This document shows positions 1 through 5,665 of a DNA stretch of 6,542 bases, piece after piece (the first letter of the stretch is position 1; every line of letters starts with the position of its first letter). The stretch lies in contig JAGRHI010000009.1 of NCBI GenBank assembly GCA_020445045.1, positions 1-6,542 on the forward strand, read 5' to 3'. This DNA comes from Candidatus Competibacteraceae bacterium. Its GTDB lineage: Bacteria > Pseudomonadota > Gammaproteobacteria > Competibacterales > Competibacteraceae. The position numbers were made by a program, and so were the translations under genes. Under the pieces are notes generated by a model that did no database searches, was not told the origin of the DNA, and saw only the letters and a program-made list of their open reading frames with translations.

Positions 1-137
1 TCAACATCATGGACATGCTCAACAAATCGCGTGGCGAGATCGCCTGCACCCTGGTGGATACCGACAACACGGTGTCGGCCGAGGTGATGGCGCAGATCGC
101 CGCTGTCCAGGGCGTGTTGAACGTGCGGGTCTTGTAG
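1..137 (+). CDS. serA: D-3-phosphoglycerate dehydrogenase, C-terminal ACT domain (partial)
   Basis: Only the last 44 codons are inside the window; the reading frame is set by the codon beginning at base 3 and ends in TAG at 135-137. The visible protein contains NKSRGEIACTLVDTD and ends GVLNVRVL. This is typical of the C-terminal ACT domain of gammaproteobacterial SerA, with its NKSRG-x-I-A-x-T-L-V-D core and a final strand reading VRVL or VRAL. SerA oxidises 3-phosphoglycerate to 3-phosphohydroxypyruvate, the first step of cytosolic serine synthesis. In many SerA proteins the ACT domain binds serine and gives feedback inhibition. The catalytic and NAD-binding parts lie to the left of the window, so integrity cannot be judged. 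The gene converges on the coiled-coil gene that ends at 203. Other ACT-domain enzymes are possible in principle, but the motif fits SerA best. Confidence 0.88.
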   Translation, partial: NIMDMLNKSRGEIACTLVDTDNTVSAEVMAQIAAVQGVLNVRVL

Positions 138-158
138 AAAGGGTTCGGCGGATTCAGG

Positions 159-204
159 GTTCGAGGACTGGTTTTCCAGCCGGTCCCTCGAACGCCGGAG
201 TTTT
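159..204 (+). terminator. Possible intrinsic terminator after serA
   Basis: A stem-loop lies in the convergent gap. GTTCGAGG and ACTGG (159-171) pair with CCGGT and CCTCGAAC (180-193) around an 8-base loop (172-179), with one bulged C at 185 and one G-U pair. The stem is followed by a short T run, TTTT at 201-204, about 7 bases later. That is further away and shorter than in a classical terminator. It could serve both convergent genes, but the T run favours the serA side. Confidence 0.4.
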
Positions 205-973
205 ACGGCTCGTGTTCCGGGACCGCGATGTCGAGATACGCCAGCCAGTAGCGGGACAGTTCGTTCATGCCGTCGATCCGGGCGACCACCGTGGCGAGAT
301 CGGTCTTGAGCCGTTCGATCTCGGGCAGCAGGGTGACCAGTTCGGTATCGCAGTCACTGATCTGCTTGCCGCGGCTGGACGCGAAAATGGCGATGCGAGT
401 CGTCAGCAGGCGCACTCGCAGATACAGTAAGTCGCTGGATACCTTGGTTTGGCGCTTTTCATGGGTTTCGCCGGCCGCCGGCGCCACGTCTTGCTTGCCC
501 AATAAATAGGCTTCCAAACCTTCCACCCGGGCCAGCATCATGCTGAGATGGTTCTGCGTGGACGTACGATGCGCCAGCGGTTCCAATACCGCGATCTTTT
601 CTTCCAAGCACCGCCGCCGCTCCCGCACGCGAGCTCGCAACCGGTCGATCTCGCAATCCAATTCCACCAATTCCTGGTTCGATTCCTGCGTTTCCAGATC
701 GATCTCATCGAGAAATTGACGGAGTTGCCCGGACAGCGCCCGCTCCAGTGTCAGCGTGACGAACCGTTCCCAGACGCTATCGGTCCGCGCGCGCAGCTTT
801 CCCAGGCGTTGGCGCAAGTTGCCGGTCTGCTCGATGCTTTCCCGCACGCTCCGTGCATGCTCGGCGCGATCTTGAGCGCTCCAGGTGTTCGCCAACAGAT
901 CCTCTTCCTTGAGGACATGCGACATGCCGGCAAGCATGACTTCGTCGAGTTGGGGGGGGCGACTTGTCTCCAC
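203..973 (-). CDS. Coiled-coil protein of unknown function, with a C8 tract near its start
   Basis: I do not recognise this 256-residue protein. It has no signal peptide or membrane segment and is very rich in Glu, Arg, Leu and Gln. Three helical blocks with coiled-coil character are visible at roughly residues 36-80, 85-160 (for example ELVELDCEIDRLRARVRERR) and 178-245, with an Ala/Pro/Gly-rich linker near 163-170. A cytosolic scaffold or partner protein is possible, but nothing shows a catalytic site. The likely start is GTG at 971-973, with a weak CGGAG about 9 bases upstream. Later ATG codons at residues 13 and 17 are alternatives with poorer ribosome sites. Codons 5-8 contain eight consecutive C (952-959 read as G on the + strand), so one slip would shift the frame. 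The gene ends TAA at 203-205. It follows the 66-residue gene after 72 bp on the same strand and may be co-transcribed with it. Confidence 0.72.
   Translation of the reverse strand: METSRPPQLDEVMLAGMSHVLKEEDLLANTWSAQDRAEHARSVRESIEQTGNLRQRLGKLRARTDSVWERFVTLTLERALSGQLRQFLDEIDLETQESNQELVELDCEIDRLRARVRERRRCLEEKIAVLEPLAHRTSTQNHLSMMLARVEGLEAYLLGKQDVAPAAGETHEKRQTKVSSDLLYLRVRLLTTRIAIFASSRGKQISDCDTELVTLLPEIERLKTDLATVVARIDGMNELSRYWLAYLDIAVPEHEP
952..959. repeat. Homopolymer G8/C8 inside the start of the coiled-coil gene
   Basis: Eight G on the + strand, which is eight C on the coding strand, span codons 5-8 of the coiled-coil gene. Tracts of this kind near a 5' end can slip in replication and switch a gene on and off. 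They are also a common place for sequencing errors. Confidence 0.9.
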
Positions 974-990
974 GCGGTGGGGCTCCGAAG

Positions 991-1005
991 GGGTTTTCTC
1001 AACCC
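991..1005 (-). other. Small hairpin between the 66-aa gene and the coiled-coil gene
   Basis: GGGTT (991-995) pairs with AACCC (1001-1005) around a five-base loop in the 72-bp spacer. No T run follows on the - strand, so it is not a clear terminator. It may be chance or may modulate read-through into the coiled-coil gene. Confidence 0.25.
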
Positions 1006-1045
1006 ATCGCGCGGACCAACGAGCGGTGGCGCGACGGGCGCTGCT

Positions 1046-1246
1046 TCAATCCTGGTAAGTCCAACCGTCGGGATGGTCGTGGTTCAACTCATGGATGTCG
1101 TACACGCACAGATCCTGATCGGGCAAGTTGGGAAAAAGCCGTTGGGCCTGGGTTTCCGCCTGTTGTTCGCTCTCGGCCTCGATGAGCGCCACGTCGATCA
1201 GTTTGTCGGAACTCGGATCTTCCACAACGATGAGATAGGGTTTCAT
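1046..1246 (-). CDS. Small acidic protein of unknown function (66 aa)
   Basis: This is a short cytosolic protein with no signal peptide, and I cannot assign it to a named family. It opens MKPYLIVVEDP, which looks like a beta strand. A Glu/Gln/Ala-rich helix follows at about residues 21-36, then LFPNLP, then an acidic tail with His, Asp and Trp (HELNHDHPDGW, residues 52-62). This suggests a compact alpha/beta fold. The ATG at 1244-1246 is chosen over an upstream in-frame start because a strong GGAGG lies 7 bases before it. The gene begins 23 bp after the stop of the Nudix gene on the same strand, so the two are probably translated from one message. The His/Asp-rich tail could bind a metal, but that is only a guess. 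Confidence 0.75.
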   Translation of the reverse strand: MKPYLIVVEDPSSDKLIDVALIEAESEQQAETQAQRLFPNLPDQDLCVYDIHELNHDHPDGWTYQD

Positions 1247-1253
1247 GAGTGTT

Positions 1254-1258
1254 CCTCC
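1254..1258 (-). promoter_or_regulatory. Shine-Dalgarno site of the 66-aa gene
   Basis: GGAGG on the - strand, 7 bases before the ATG at 1246. It decides the start in favour of MKPYLIVV over an in-frame start 9 codons further upstream. Confidence 0.85.
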
Positions 1259-1269
1259 GGGCTTGGCAT

Positions 1270-1836
1270 TCAATAGTAGCGATGGACGCGAAACCGGTTG
1301 TCGGCTTCACGAATGATGTCGCCGACATGAGGATGAAACACACCGGTCCGCCGCTCGGTGAAGTATTGGCGCAAGGTTTCGTGGACCACGGTGAAAGCGA
1401 GTTGCTCCCAGGGAATCTCTTCCTCGGCGAACAATCCGACCTCCAGGCTTTCCTCGCCGGGACTGGCCGCGCCGTCCTTGAGCCGGCCGCGAAACATCAG
1501 ATAAACCTGATTGACATGAGTTAAAGAGTATAGACCGTACAGGATCAGGTTTTCGACCATGGCATTGGCCTCTTCCAGCGCTTCGCGTGCCGCCGCCGCC
1601 ACCGCCGATTCGCCGTTTTCCATAAACCCCGCCGGTAGGGTCCACAACCCATAACGAGGTTCGATGGCTCGCCGACACAGCAAGATCCGGTCACCCCATT
1701 CGGGAACGCAGCCGGCGACGATTTTCGGATTCTGATAGTGGATGGTGTCGCAGGCCTCGCAGACATGCCGGGGCCGGTTATCGCCCGAGGGGACGCGCAA
1801 GATGACCGGGGCGCCGCATTGGTTACAGAATTTCAT
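1270..1836 (-). CDS. Nudix hydrolase with an N-terminal zinc ribbon
   Basis: A 188-residue cytosolic hydrolase that should cleave a nucleoside diphosphate linked to another group (NDP-X); the true substrate is unknown. Residues 1-30 form a zinc ribbon with C4, C7, C26 and C29 (CNQC and CEAC). HYQNPKIVAG then leads into the Nudix fold. The Nudix box is at residues 70-92: G70, E76, then R84-E85 and E88-E89 are all present, so the metal-binding glutamates are intact. The usual Gly near the end of the box is Asn91 (REALEEANA). Similar REALEEA-x-A endings are, as I recall, usual in this gammaproteobacterial subfamily. The start MKFCNQCG at 1836 matches the family N-terminus and has AAGGA 9-10 bases upstream. 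An in-frame ATG at 1899 would add 21 residues of no family likeness. It heads the leftward cluster and is divergent from the VWA gene. Confidence 0.93.
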   Translation of the reverse strand: MKFCNQCGAPVILRVPSGDNRPRHVCEACDTIHYQNPKIVAGCVPEWGDRILLCRRAIEPRYGLWTLPAGFMENGESAVAAAAREALEEANAMVENLILYGLYSLTHVNQVYLMFRGRLKDGAASPGEESLEVGLFAEEEIPWEQLAFTVVHETLRQYFTERRTGVFHPHVGDIIREADNRFRVHRYY

Positions 1837-1851
1837 GGAACGGGTTCCTTG
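1834..1851. promoter_or_regulatory. Near-perfect 18-bp palindrome over the Nudix start and ribosome site
   Basis: CATGGAACGGGTTCCTTG reads nearly the same on both strands, with one mismatched pair in eight outside a 2-bp centre. It covers the Nudix ATG and its AAGGA. It could be an operator for a dimeric regulator, or an RNA hairpin that hides the ribosome site. No function is proven. Confidence 0.35.
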
Positions 1852-1863
1852 CTCAACGGGTTC
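1839..1863. repeat. Two direct copies of AACGGGTTC, 16 bp apart
   Basis: AACGGGTTC occurs at 1839-1847 and again at 1855-1863. Each copy is followed by TTG, the first after one extra C. Both lie in the 63-bp spacer between the divergent Nudix and VWA genes. They could be paired binding sites for a regulator of either gene, or the remains of a small duplication. Confidence 0.5.
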
Positions 1864-1899
1864 TTGATTCTGACAACGAACTATTTGACCATTTCCCAT

Positions 1900-3090
1900 A
1901 TGAATACCCTAACTTTCGATGCCTCATCCGCCGGCGAATCCGAGTCCGGCGACGAGCGCCAACGCCGCTGGCGGCTGATTCTCGGTGGTGGCGCGGCCGA
2001 TGGCATCGGTTGCGCGCTGGCGGCGGCCGATCTTGGCATGGATCGCTGCCTGGAAAATCTCTACGATGAAGCGCGGGCGGGTGGGCTGGGCGGGTCCGCG
2101 CCCAAGATCGCTCGTTGGCTGGGCGATATCCGCCGCTACTTTCCGACCTCGGTGGTGCGGGTGCTGCAAAAAGATGCCTTGGATCGCCATGGCGTGCGGC
2201 GCATGCTGCTGGAGCCGGAGATGCTGGCGGCGGTCGAGCCGGATGTGCATCTGGTCGCCACCCTGCTGGCGTTGCGCGGGGTCATGCCGGCCAAGGTCCG
2301 CGATACCGCTCGGCTGGTGGTGCGCCAGGTAGTCGCCGAACTGGAGCGCAAGCTGGCCAATCCCTTACGGCAGGCGATCGCCGGCAGCCTCAACCGTAGC
2401 GCCCGCAACCGTCGGCCTCGGCACAACGAGATCGACTGGGACCGCACCATTCGCGCCAACCTGCGCCATTACCAGCCTGCGTATCGCACCGTCATCCCCG
2501 CCACCCGGATCGGCTTCGGTCGCCGCGCCACCGCCTTGCGCGACATCGTCCTGTGCGTGGATCAGAGCGGTTCGATGGCCGCCTCGGTGGTTTACGCCAG
2601 CATCATGGCGGCGGTCATGGCGTCGATCCGGTCGGTGCGCACGTCGTTGGTGGTGTTCGACACCGCCGTGGTGGATCTCACCGAACAGTTGGCCGATCCG
2701 GTCGAAGTGCTGTTCGGTACCCAACTGGGCGGCGGGACCGACATCCAGCAGGCGCTGGCGTACTGTCAAGGGCGGGTGCGCGCGCCCAACGACACCATCC
2801 TGGTGCTGATCAGCGATCTGTACGAAGGCGGCGACCGCCGGCAACTGTTCAAACGCGCCGCCAGCCTGATCGCCGCCGGGGTCAATCTGATCGTGCTGCT
2901 GGCGCTGTCCGACCAGGGCGCGCCCGCCTACGATCACGGCATTGCCGGCACGTTGGCCGCAATGGGCGCGCCGGCGTTCGCCTGCACCCCGGACCAGTTT
3001 CCCGATCTGATGGCCGCCGCCGTCGCACGGCGCGATCTCGCGCAATGGGCGGCGGCGCGCGGTATCGTTACAGCGGGTCGCGCCGCCTGA
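1900..3090 (+). CDS. yehP: YehP-like VWA (von Willebrand A) domain protein
   Basis: A 396-residue cytosolic protein matching E. coli YehP in length and motif order. The N-terminal region has RRWRLILG (residues 22-29), a GGLGGS element (61-66) and a block around VRQVVAELERKL (141-152). A linker follows with DWDRTIRANLRHYQP (179-193). The C-terminal VWA domain runs from about 214. Its metal (MIDAS) site is complete: D221-Q-S223-G-S225, T280 in LGGGTD, and D306 in ISDLYEGG. YehP-type proteins accompany a MoxR-family AAA+ ATPase (YehL) and YehM, and are thought to act as metal-dependent adaptors for the ATPase. Here neither partner is adjacent. The start ATG at 1900-1902 precedes MNTLTFDAS; no clear Shine-Dalgarno is visible. 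Its ATG abuts a CAT on the other strand (CATATG). Family assignment is firm, cellular role is not. Confidence 0.9.
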   Translation: MNTLTFDASSAGESESGDERQRRWRLILGGGAADGIGCALAAADLGMDRCLENLYDEARAGGLGGSAPKIARWLGDIRRYFPTSVVRVLQKDALDRHGVRRMLLEPEMLAAVEPDVHLVATLLALRGVMPAKVRDTARLVVRQVVAELERKLANPLRQAIAGSLNRSARNRRPRHNEIDWDRTIRANLRHYQPAYRTVIPATRIGFGRRATALRDIVLCVDQSGSMAASVVYASIMAAVMASIRSVRTSLVVFDTAVVDLTEQLADPVEVLFGTQLGGGTDIQQALAYCQGRVRAPNDTILVLISDLYEGGDRRQLFKRAASLIAAGVNLIVLLALSDQGAPAYDHGIAGTLAAMGAPAFACTPDQFPDLMAAAVARRDLAQWAAARGIVTAGRAA

Positions 3091-3110
3091 TCGTCGTCAC
3101 GGCTGGAGCG

Positions 3111-3125
3111 GTGCGGCTGCCGCAC
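3111..3125 (+). other. Small perfect hairpin after the VWA gene
   Basis: GTGCGG (3111-3116) and CCGCAC (3120-3125) form a perfect 6-bp stem around CTG, 20 bp after the VWA stop. There is no T run, so it may only stabilise the message end. Confidence 0.3.
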
Positions 3126-3185
3126 ACGGCGTTGAGCCACTGGTTGCACCGGCGAACTCAAGGTTGGCGGCGCGGCTGCTGATAT

Positions 3186-3213
3186 CCGCGGGCATCGCCC
3201 CCGGCTTTGATTT
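3186..3213 (+). terminator. Probable terminator of the VWA gene in the convergent gap
   Basis: CCGCGGGC (3186-3193) pairs with GCCCCCGG (3197-3204), with one mismatch and a three-base ATC loop. It is followed by the T-rich stretch CTTTGATTT at 3205-3213. It sits about 95 bp after the VWA stop and reaches the last bases of the opposing DUF4124 gene. The T run is interrupted, so efficiency is uncertain. Confidence 0.42.
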
Positions 3214-3685
3214 ACGGCGGCTTGATGCCGTATTTGCGATAGATCTGCCGCAATTCGCTCTTGGCCGCGCGGATCTCCCGGGCACGACTGCTGGCGCTGC
3301 CCAGGGTCGAGGAAGACAGACGCCGGATGTCGCTGTTGAGGTTGTCGATCTTGGCTTGATCCTCGTAGCCGATGCGCGTGGGCGTGTTCTTCTTGCGGCG
3401 CGAAGAACGAGGGGGGCGGTCGAGTTCGCGCACCGGGACGCCTCGATTCACCGCGCGCAGTTCGCGCAATTCCCGAGTGGCCCGTCGCATCGAACTGACG
3501 TTATCCACCTCGCCGTCCGGCGTGGGTTGAGACTGAATATCCAGGGTCTGCGAGGGTCGATCCGCGGCGGGTGGAGTCCCGCCGTAATGGACCTGTCCGT
3601 CGGCGTCGGTCCACTTATAGACCTGCGCCCGGACCGGTAGGACCAGCGCCAGCACAATGGCGAGCGTCAGCGTGGGTTTCATCAT
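3212..3685 (-). CDS. Exported DUF4124-domain protein
   Basis: A 157-residue secreted protein. A Sec signal peptide is clear: MMKPTLTLAIVLALVLPVRA, with likely cleavage before Q21. The DUF4124 core follows at once: YKWTDADGQVHYGGTPP (residues 23-39), a short beta-rich module widespread in proteobacterial periplasmic or envelope proteins and of unknown function. The rest is polar and basic: an Arg/Glu helix at about 66-82 (RRATRELRELRAVNRG), a cluster RSSRRKKN at 93-100, and a helical C-terminus ending KYGIKPP. The start at the ATG-ATG pair (3683-3685) is fixed by GGGAGGG 6 bases upstream and by the signal peptide. A GTG start 7 codons earlier is in frame but unlikely. It begins 39 bp after the antiporter stop on the same strand and may be co-transcribed. 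Confidence 0.88.
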   Translation of the reverse strand: MMKPTLTLAIVLALVLPVRAQVYKWTDADGQVHYGGTPPAADRPSQTLDIQSQPTPDGEVDNVSSMRRATRELRELRAVNRGVPVRELDRPPRSSRRKKNTPTRIGYEDQAKIDNLNSDIRRLSSSTLGSASSRAREIRAAKSELRQIYRKYGIKPP

Positions 3686-3691
3686 GCTCGA

Positions 3692-3698
3692 CCCTCCC
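3692..3698 (-). promoter_or_regulatory. Shine-Dalgarno site of the DUF4124 gene
   Basis: GGGAGGG on the - strand, 6 bases before the ATG at 3685. It fixes the start at the signal peptide and suggests strong independent translation downstream of the antiporter. Confidence 0.85.
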
Positions 3699-3724
3699 GA
3701 CAGCACGGTGGCAACCCGGCCGGT

Positions 3725-4990
3725 TTACGAATCACCCGCGCCGGAGCCGGCGGGGGCCACCGTCGCCTTGATCAGCCTGCCCACCGTCAAACCCTGCGCC
3801 AGGATCGAGAACAGCACCACGATATAGGTCAAGGCCAGCACGATCTGACGTTCCGGTCCCAGCGGTAGCGACAGCGCCAGGGCCACGGAAATGCCGCCGC
3901 GCAACCCGCCCCAGGTCATGATCTTGACGGCGTGGGGCGAAAACGTGAAGCCGAACCAGCGCCGCATGACGTTCACGGGCACGCCCACGCACGCCAGCCG
4001 GGCCAGCAGCACGATCGGGATCACCAGCAGGGAAGCCAGCAGATGATCGCGCTCGAAGGTCAGGATGATCATTTCCAGGCCAATCAACACGAACAGCATG
4101 GCGTTCAGAATCTCGTCGATGAGTTCCCAAAAGGTGTCCAGATGCTCCCGCGTGGTGTCCGACATCGCCAGACTGCGGCCGTGATTGCCGATCATCAGGC
4201 CGGCCACCACCATGGCGATGGGCCCGGAAACATGCAGGTGAATGGCCAACGCATAGCCGCCCAGCACCAGCGCCAAGGTGATCAGAATCTCGACGTCGTA
4301 GCTATCGATGCTCTTCAGCAGCAGATAGGCGACATAACCGATCGCCAGACCGAACACGATGCCGCCCAGCGCTTCCTCGGCGAACAGCAGGGCGACGCCG
4401 CCGAGCGTCACCTCTTCGCCGCCCATGGCTAGGCCGAGCAGGATGGCGAAGACCACCACGGCGATGCCGTCGTTGAACAACGATTCCCCGGCGATCTTGA
4501 TTTCCAGGCTCTTGGGTGCCTTGGCGGATTTCAGGATGCCAAGCACGGCGATCGGATCGGTGGGCGAAATCAGGGCGCCGAACAGCAGGCAGTACAGCAA
4601 GGAAATCGAGACGCCGAAAACATCGAGAACGAGCCAGGAAGCGATGCCCACCAGAAAGGTGGACGCCACCACGCCGACGGTCGCCAAAATGCCGATCGGC
4701 CATTTTTTCTGGGCCAGCTCTTCCAGATTGACGTGCAGGGCGCCGGCAAACAACAGTAGGGAGAGCATGCCCTGCATCAGCACCTGGTTGAAGTCGATGC
4801 CGCCGATGATGGCCTCGGCCCGTTGTTCGACCGGCGCGTATCCCAGTTCGCCCAGGCTCATCAGGATCAGGCTGAGCACCATGGCCAGCACCATGACCCC
4901 GATGGTGGTGGGGAGTTTGATGAAACGGTGGTTGATGTAACTAAAAAGAGCGGTCAAGGTGACCAATAGCGCGACAATATCCAGCATCAT
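3725..4990 (-). CDS. nhaP: CPA1-family Na+/H+ antiporter, short NhaP type
   Basis: A 421-residue inner-membrane exchanger expected to move Na+ (possibly K+ or Li+) out in return for H+, serving pH and salt balance. About 12 hydrophobic segments run from residue 4 to 405. Family landmarks in order: KLPTTIGVM near 25-33; FGALISPTDPIAVLGI (138-152) with the TDP unwound-helix motif at 144-146; GESLFNDGIAVVVF (168-181), whose N173-D174 pair is the transport site of CPA1 proteins; HVSGPIAMVVAGLMIGNHGR (253-272); FWELIDEILNAMLFVLIGLE (287-306); the conserved Arg331; and TWGGLRGGISVALALSLP (359-376). The C-terminal tail is short, without the long regulatory domain of eukaryotic NHEs. Length and sequence resemble the roughly 424-residue Pseudomonas NhaP. 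The start ATG-ATG at 4985-4990 has AGGA 5 bases upstream and begins at the first membrane helix. Upstream in-frame codons to 5146 look non-coding. Ion specificity cannot be read from sequence. Confidence 0.93.
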   Translation of the reverse strand: MMLDIVALLVTLTALFSYINHRFIKLPTTIGVMVLAMVLSLILMSLGELGYAPVEQRAEAIIGGIDFNQVLMQGMLSLLLFAGALHVNLEELAQKKWPIGILATVGVVASTFLVGIASWLVLDVFGVSISLLYCLLFGALISPTDPIAVLGILKSAKAPKSLEIKIAGESLFNDGIAVVVFAILLGLAMGGEEVTLGGVALLFAEEALGGIVFGLAIGYVAYLLLKSIDSYDVEILITLALVLGGYALAIHLHVSGPIAMVVAGLMIGNHGRSLAMSDTTREHLDTFWELIDEILNAMLFVLIGLEMIILTFERDHLLASLLVIPIVLLARLACVGVPVNVMRRWFGFTFSPHAVKIMTWGGLRGGISVALALSLPLGPERQIVLALTYIVVLFSILAQGLTVGRLIKATVAPAGSGAGDS

Positions 4991-4995
4991 GACGG

Positions 4996-4999
4996 TCCT
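4996..4999 (-). promoter_or_regulatory. Shine-Dalgarno site of the antiporter
   Basis: AGGA on the - strand, 5 bases before the first ATG and 8 before the second ATG at 4985-4990. It supports the 421-residue start over a 473-residue reading. Confidence 0.65.
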
Positions 5000-5018
5000 A
5001 ACATCGAGTTTAGGCCAA

Positions 5019-5047
5019 AGTATGGCTTTGAATCGGAATGCTGTCAT
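5019..5047 (-). promoter_or_regulatory. Sigma-70-like promoter for the antiporter
   Basis: On the - strand, ATGACA (5042-5047, five of six matches to TTGACA) is followed by exactly 17 bp and then CATACT (5019-5024, four of six to TATAAT). Transcription would begin near 5012, giving a leader of about 22 bases. The spacing and position fit well. It is a visual prediction only. Confidence 0.5.
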
Positions 5048-5108
5048 GCCGGAGAGCGGCGACGTGAGCATGAAACGACCGGCGAGGGCCGGGACATCGT
5101 TCGAAACT

Positions 5109-5137
5109 TTCCGACCTGGTCGCGCCTCGCCTACAAT
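5109..5137 (+). promoter_or_regulatory. Possible sigma-70 promoter for the lipoprotein-lut operon
   Basis: TACAAT at 5132-5137 matches TATAAT in five of six bases. TTCCGA at 5109-5114, 17 bp upstream, is a poor -35 box (three of six). This suggests a promoter helped by an activator. The predicted start near 5144 gives a leader of about 47 bases. Confidence 0.42.
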
Positions 5138-5190
5138 TCGCGACATCCATTCTCAACGACTTCCGCCCGCCAACGAACCGGTGAAATCGC

Positions 5191-5655
5191 ATGCCCTTAA
5201 TGCCTGAATCGCGCCTTTTCCTCCGTGCGCGTCTCACGTCGGCGCTACTGGCGCTGGCCGCGCTGCTGGCGGTCGGTTGCGCCTCCAAACCCGACAGTGA
5301 ATCCACCGCCGGTTCGCGGGAGAACGGCGTGCTGGTGCTTACCCGCGCCGATGACCAGCGCACCGCCGAAGTCCGGGTTGGGGAACAAATCAGGGTGCGC
5401 TTGCCGGAAAAACATGGCACCGGCTATGTCTGGGCTATCGATGAAACCGATCGGCAACGGTTGGCGCTGGACAGCACCGGCTTCGAGGAACCGACGGAAG
5501 GCTTCATCGGCGCGCGCGGCCTGCGCACCTTCACCTTCACCGCCCGCCAACCCGGCGAGGTTGTGCTCAAGCTCAAGCACTGGCGGATCTGGGAAGGGGA
5601 GAGTTCGGTGACTGAACGGTTCACCATTACCCTGCGCATTCAAGCAGCGGAATAG
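5191..5655 (+). CDS. Lipoprotein with chagasin-like (I42) protease-inhibitor domain
   Basis: A 154-residue envelope lipoprotein. The N-terminus has charged residues, a hydrophobic stretch (about 17-28) and the lipobox AVGC with the lipidated Cys at 30. Ala at -3 instead of the usual Leu is slightly atypical. Ala31 follows the Cys, so outer-membrane sorting is likely. After a linker, residues 47-150 carry the chagasin/I42 landmarks: the GTGYVWAI loop (76-83, the TGY inhibitor loop), GARGLRTFTFTARQPG (107-122), and the third loop around HWRIWEG (130-136). In characterised members these three loops block papain-like cysteine proteases. The ATG at 5191 has GGTGA 6 bases upstream; a second ATG three codons later is possible. 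It ends 10 bp before lutA, so an operon is likely. The target protease is unknown and inhibition is inferred from family. Confidence 0.85.
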   Translation: MPLMPESRLFLRARLTSALLALAALLAVGCASKPDSESTAGSRENGVLVLTRADDQRTAEVRVGEQIRVRLPEKHGTGYVWAIDETDRQRLALDSTGFEEPTEGFIGARGLRTFTFTARQPGEVVLKLKHWRIWEGESSVTERFTITLRIQAAE

Positions 5656-5665
5656 GGAGATCGCG

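Noticed and set aside
70..92. Loss of the usual Gly in the Nudix box (Asn91; protein residue positions 70-92 given here) as a sign of an inactive enzyme.
   Set aside because: All metal-binding glutamates and the Arg are present, and this box ending appears usual for the zinc-ribbon Nudix subfamily, so it is not evidence of inactivation.
548..1276. A 242-codon + strand open frame across the coiled-coil and 66-residue genes.
   Set aside because: It spans two well-supported - strand genes and their spacer, has no ribosome site, and its product looks like a mirror of their codons.
1837..1899. A longer Nudix protein starting at the ATG at 1897-1899.
   Set aside because: The family N-terminus begins MKFC-x-x-CG with the zinc ribbon, and the later ATG has its own AAGGA. 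A weak TTAGGG before the earlier ATG leaves a small doubt.
2365..3045. A 226-codon - strand open frame inside the VWA gene.
   Set aside because: It is antisense to the VWA domain with its intact metal site. The product is His/Gln/Gly-rich and typical of a GC-rich shadow frame.
3410..3416. A run of six G within the DUF4124 gene as a second slippage tract.
   Set aside because: Six is short for slippage, lies mid-gene, and is expected by chance at this GC content.
4991..5146. A 52-residue N-terminal extension of the antiporter in the same frame.
   Set aside because: The extension lacks family likeness, overlaps the predicted promoter, and a ribosome site sits just before the ATG-ATG at 4985-4990, where the first membrane helix begins.
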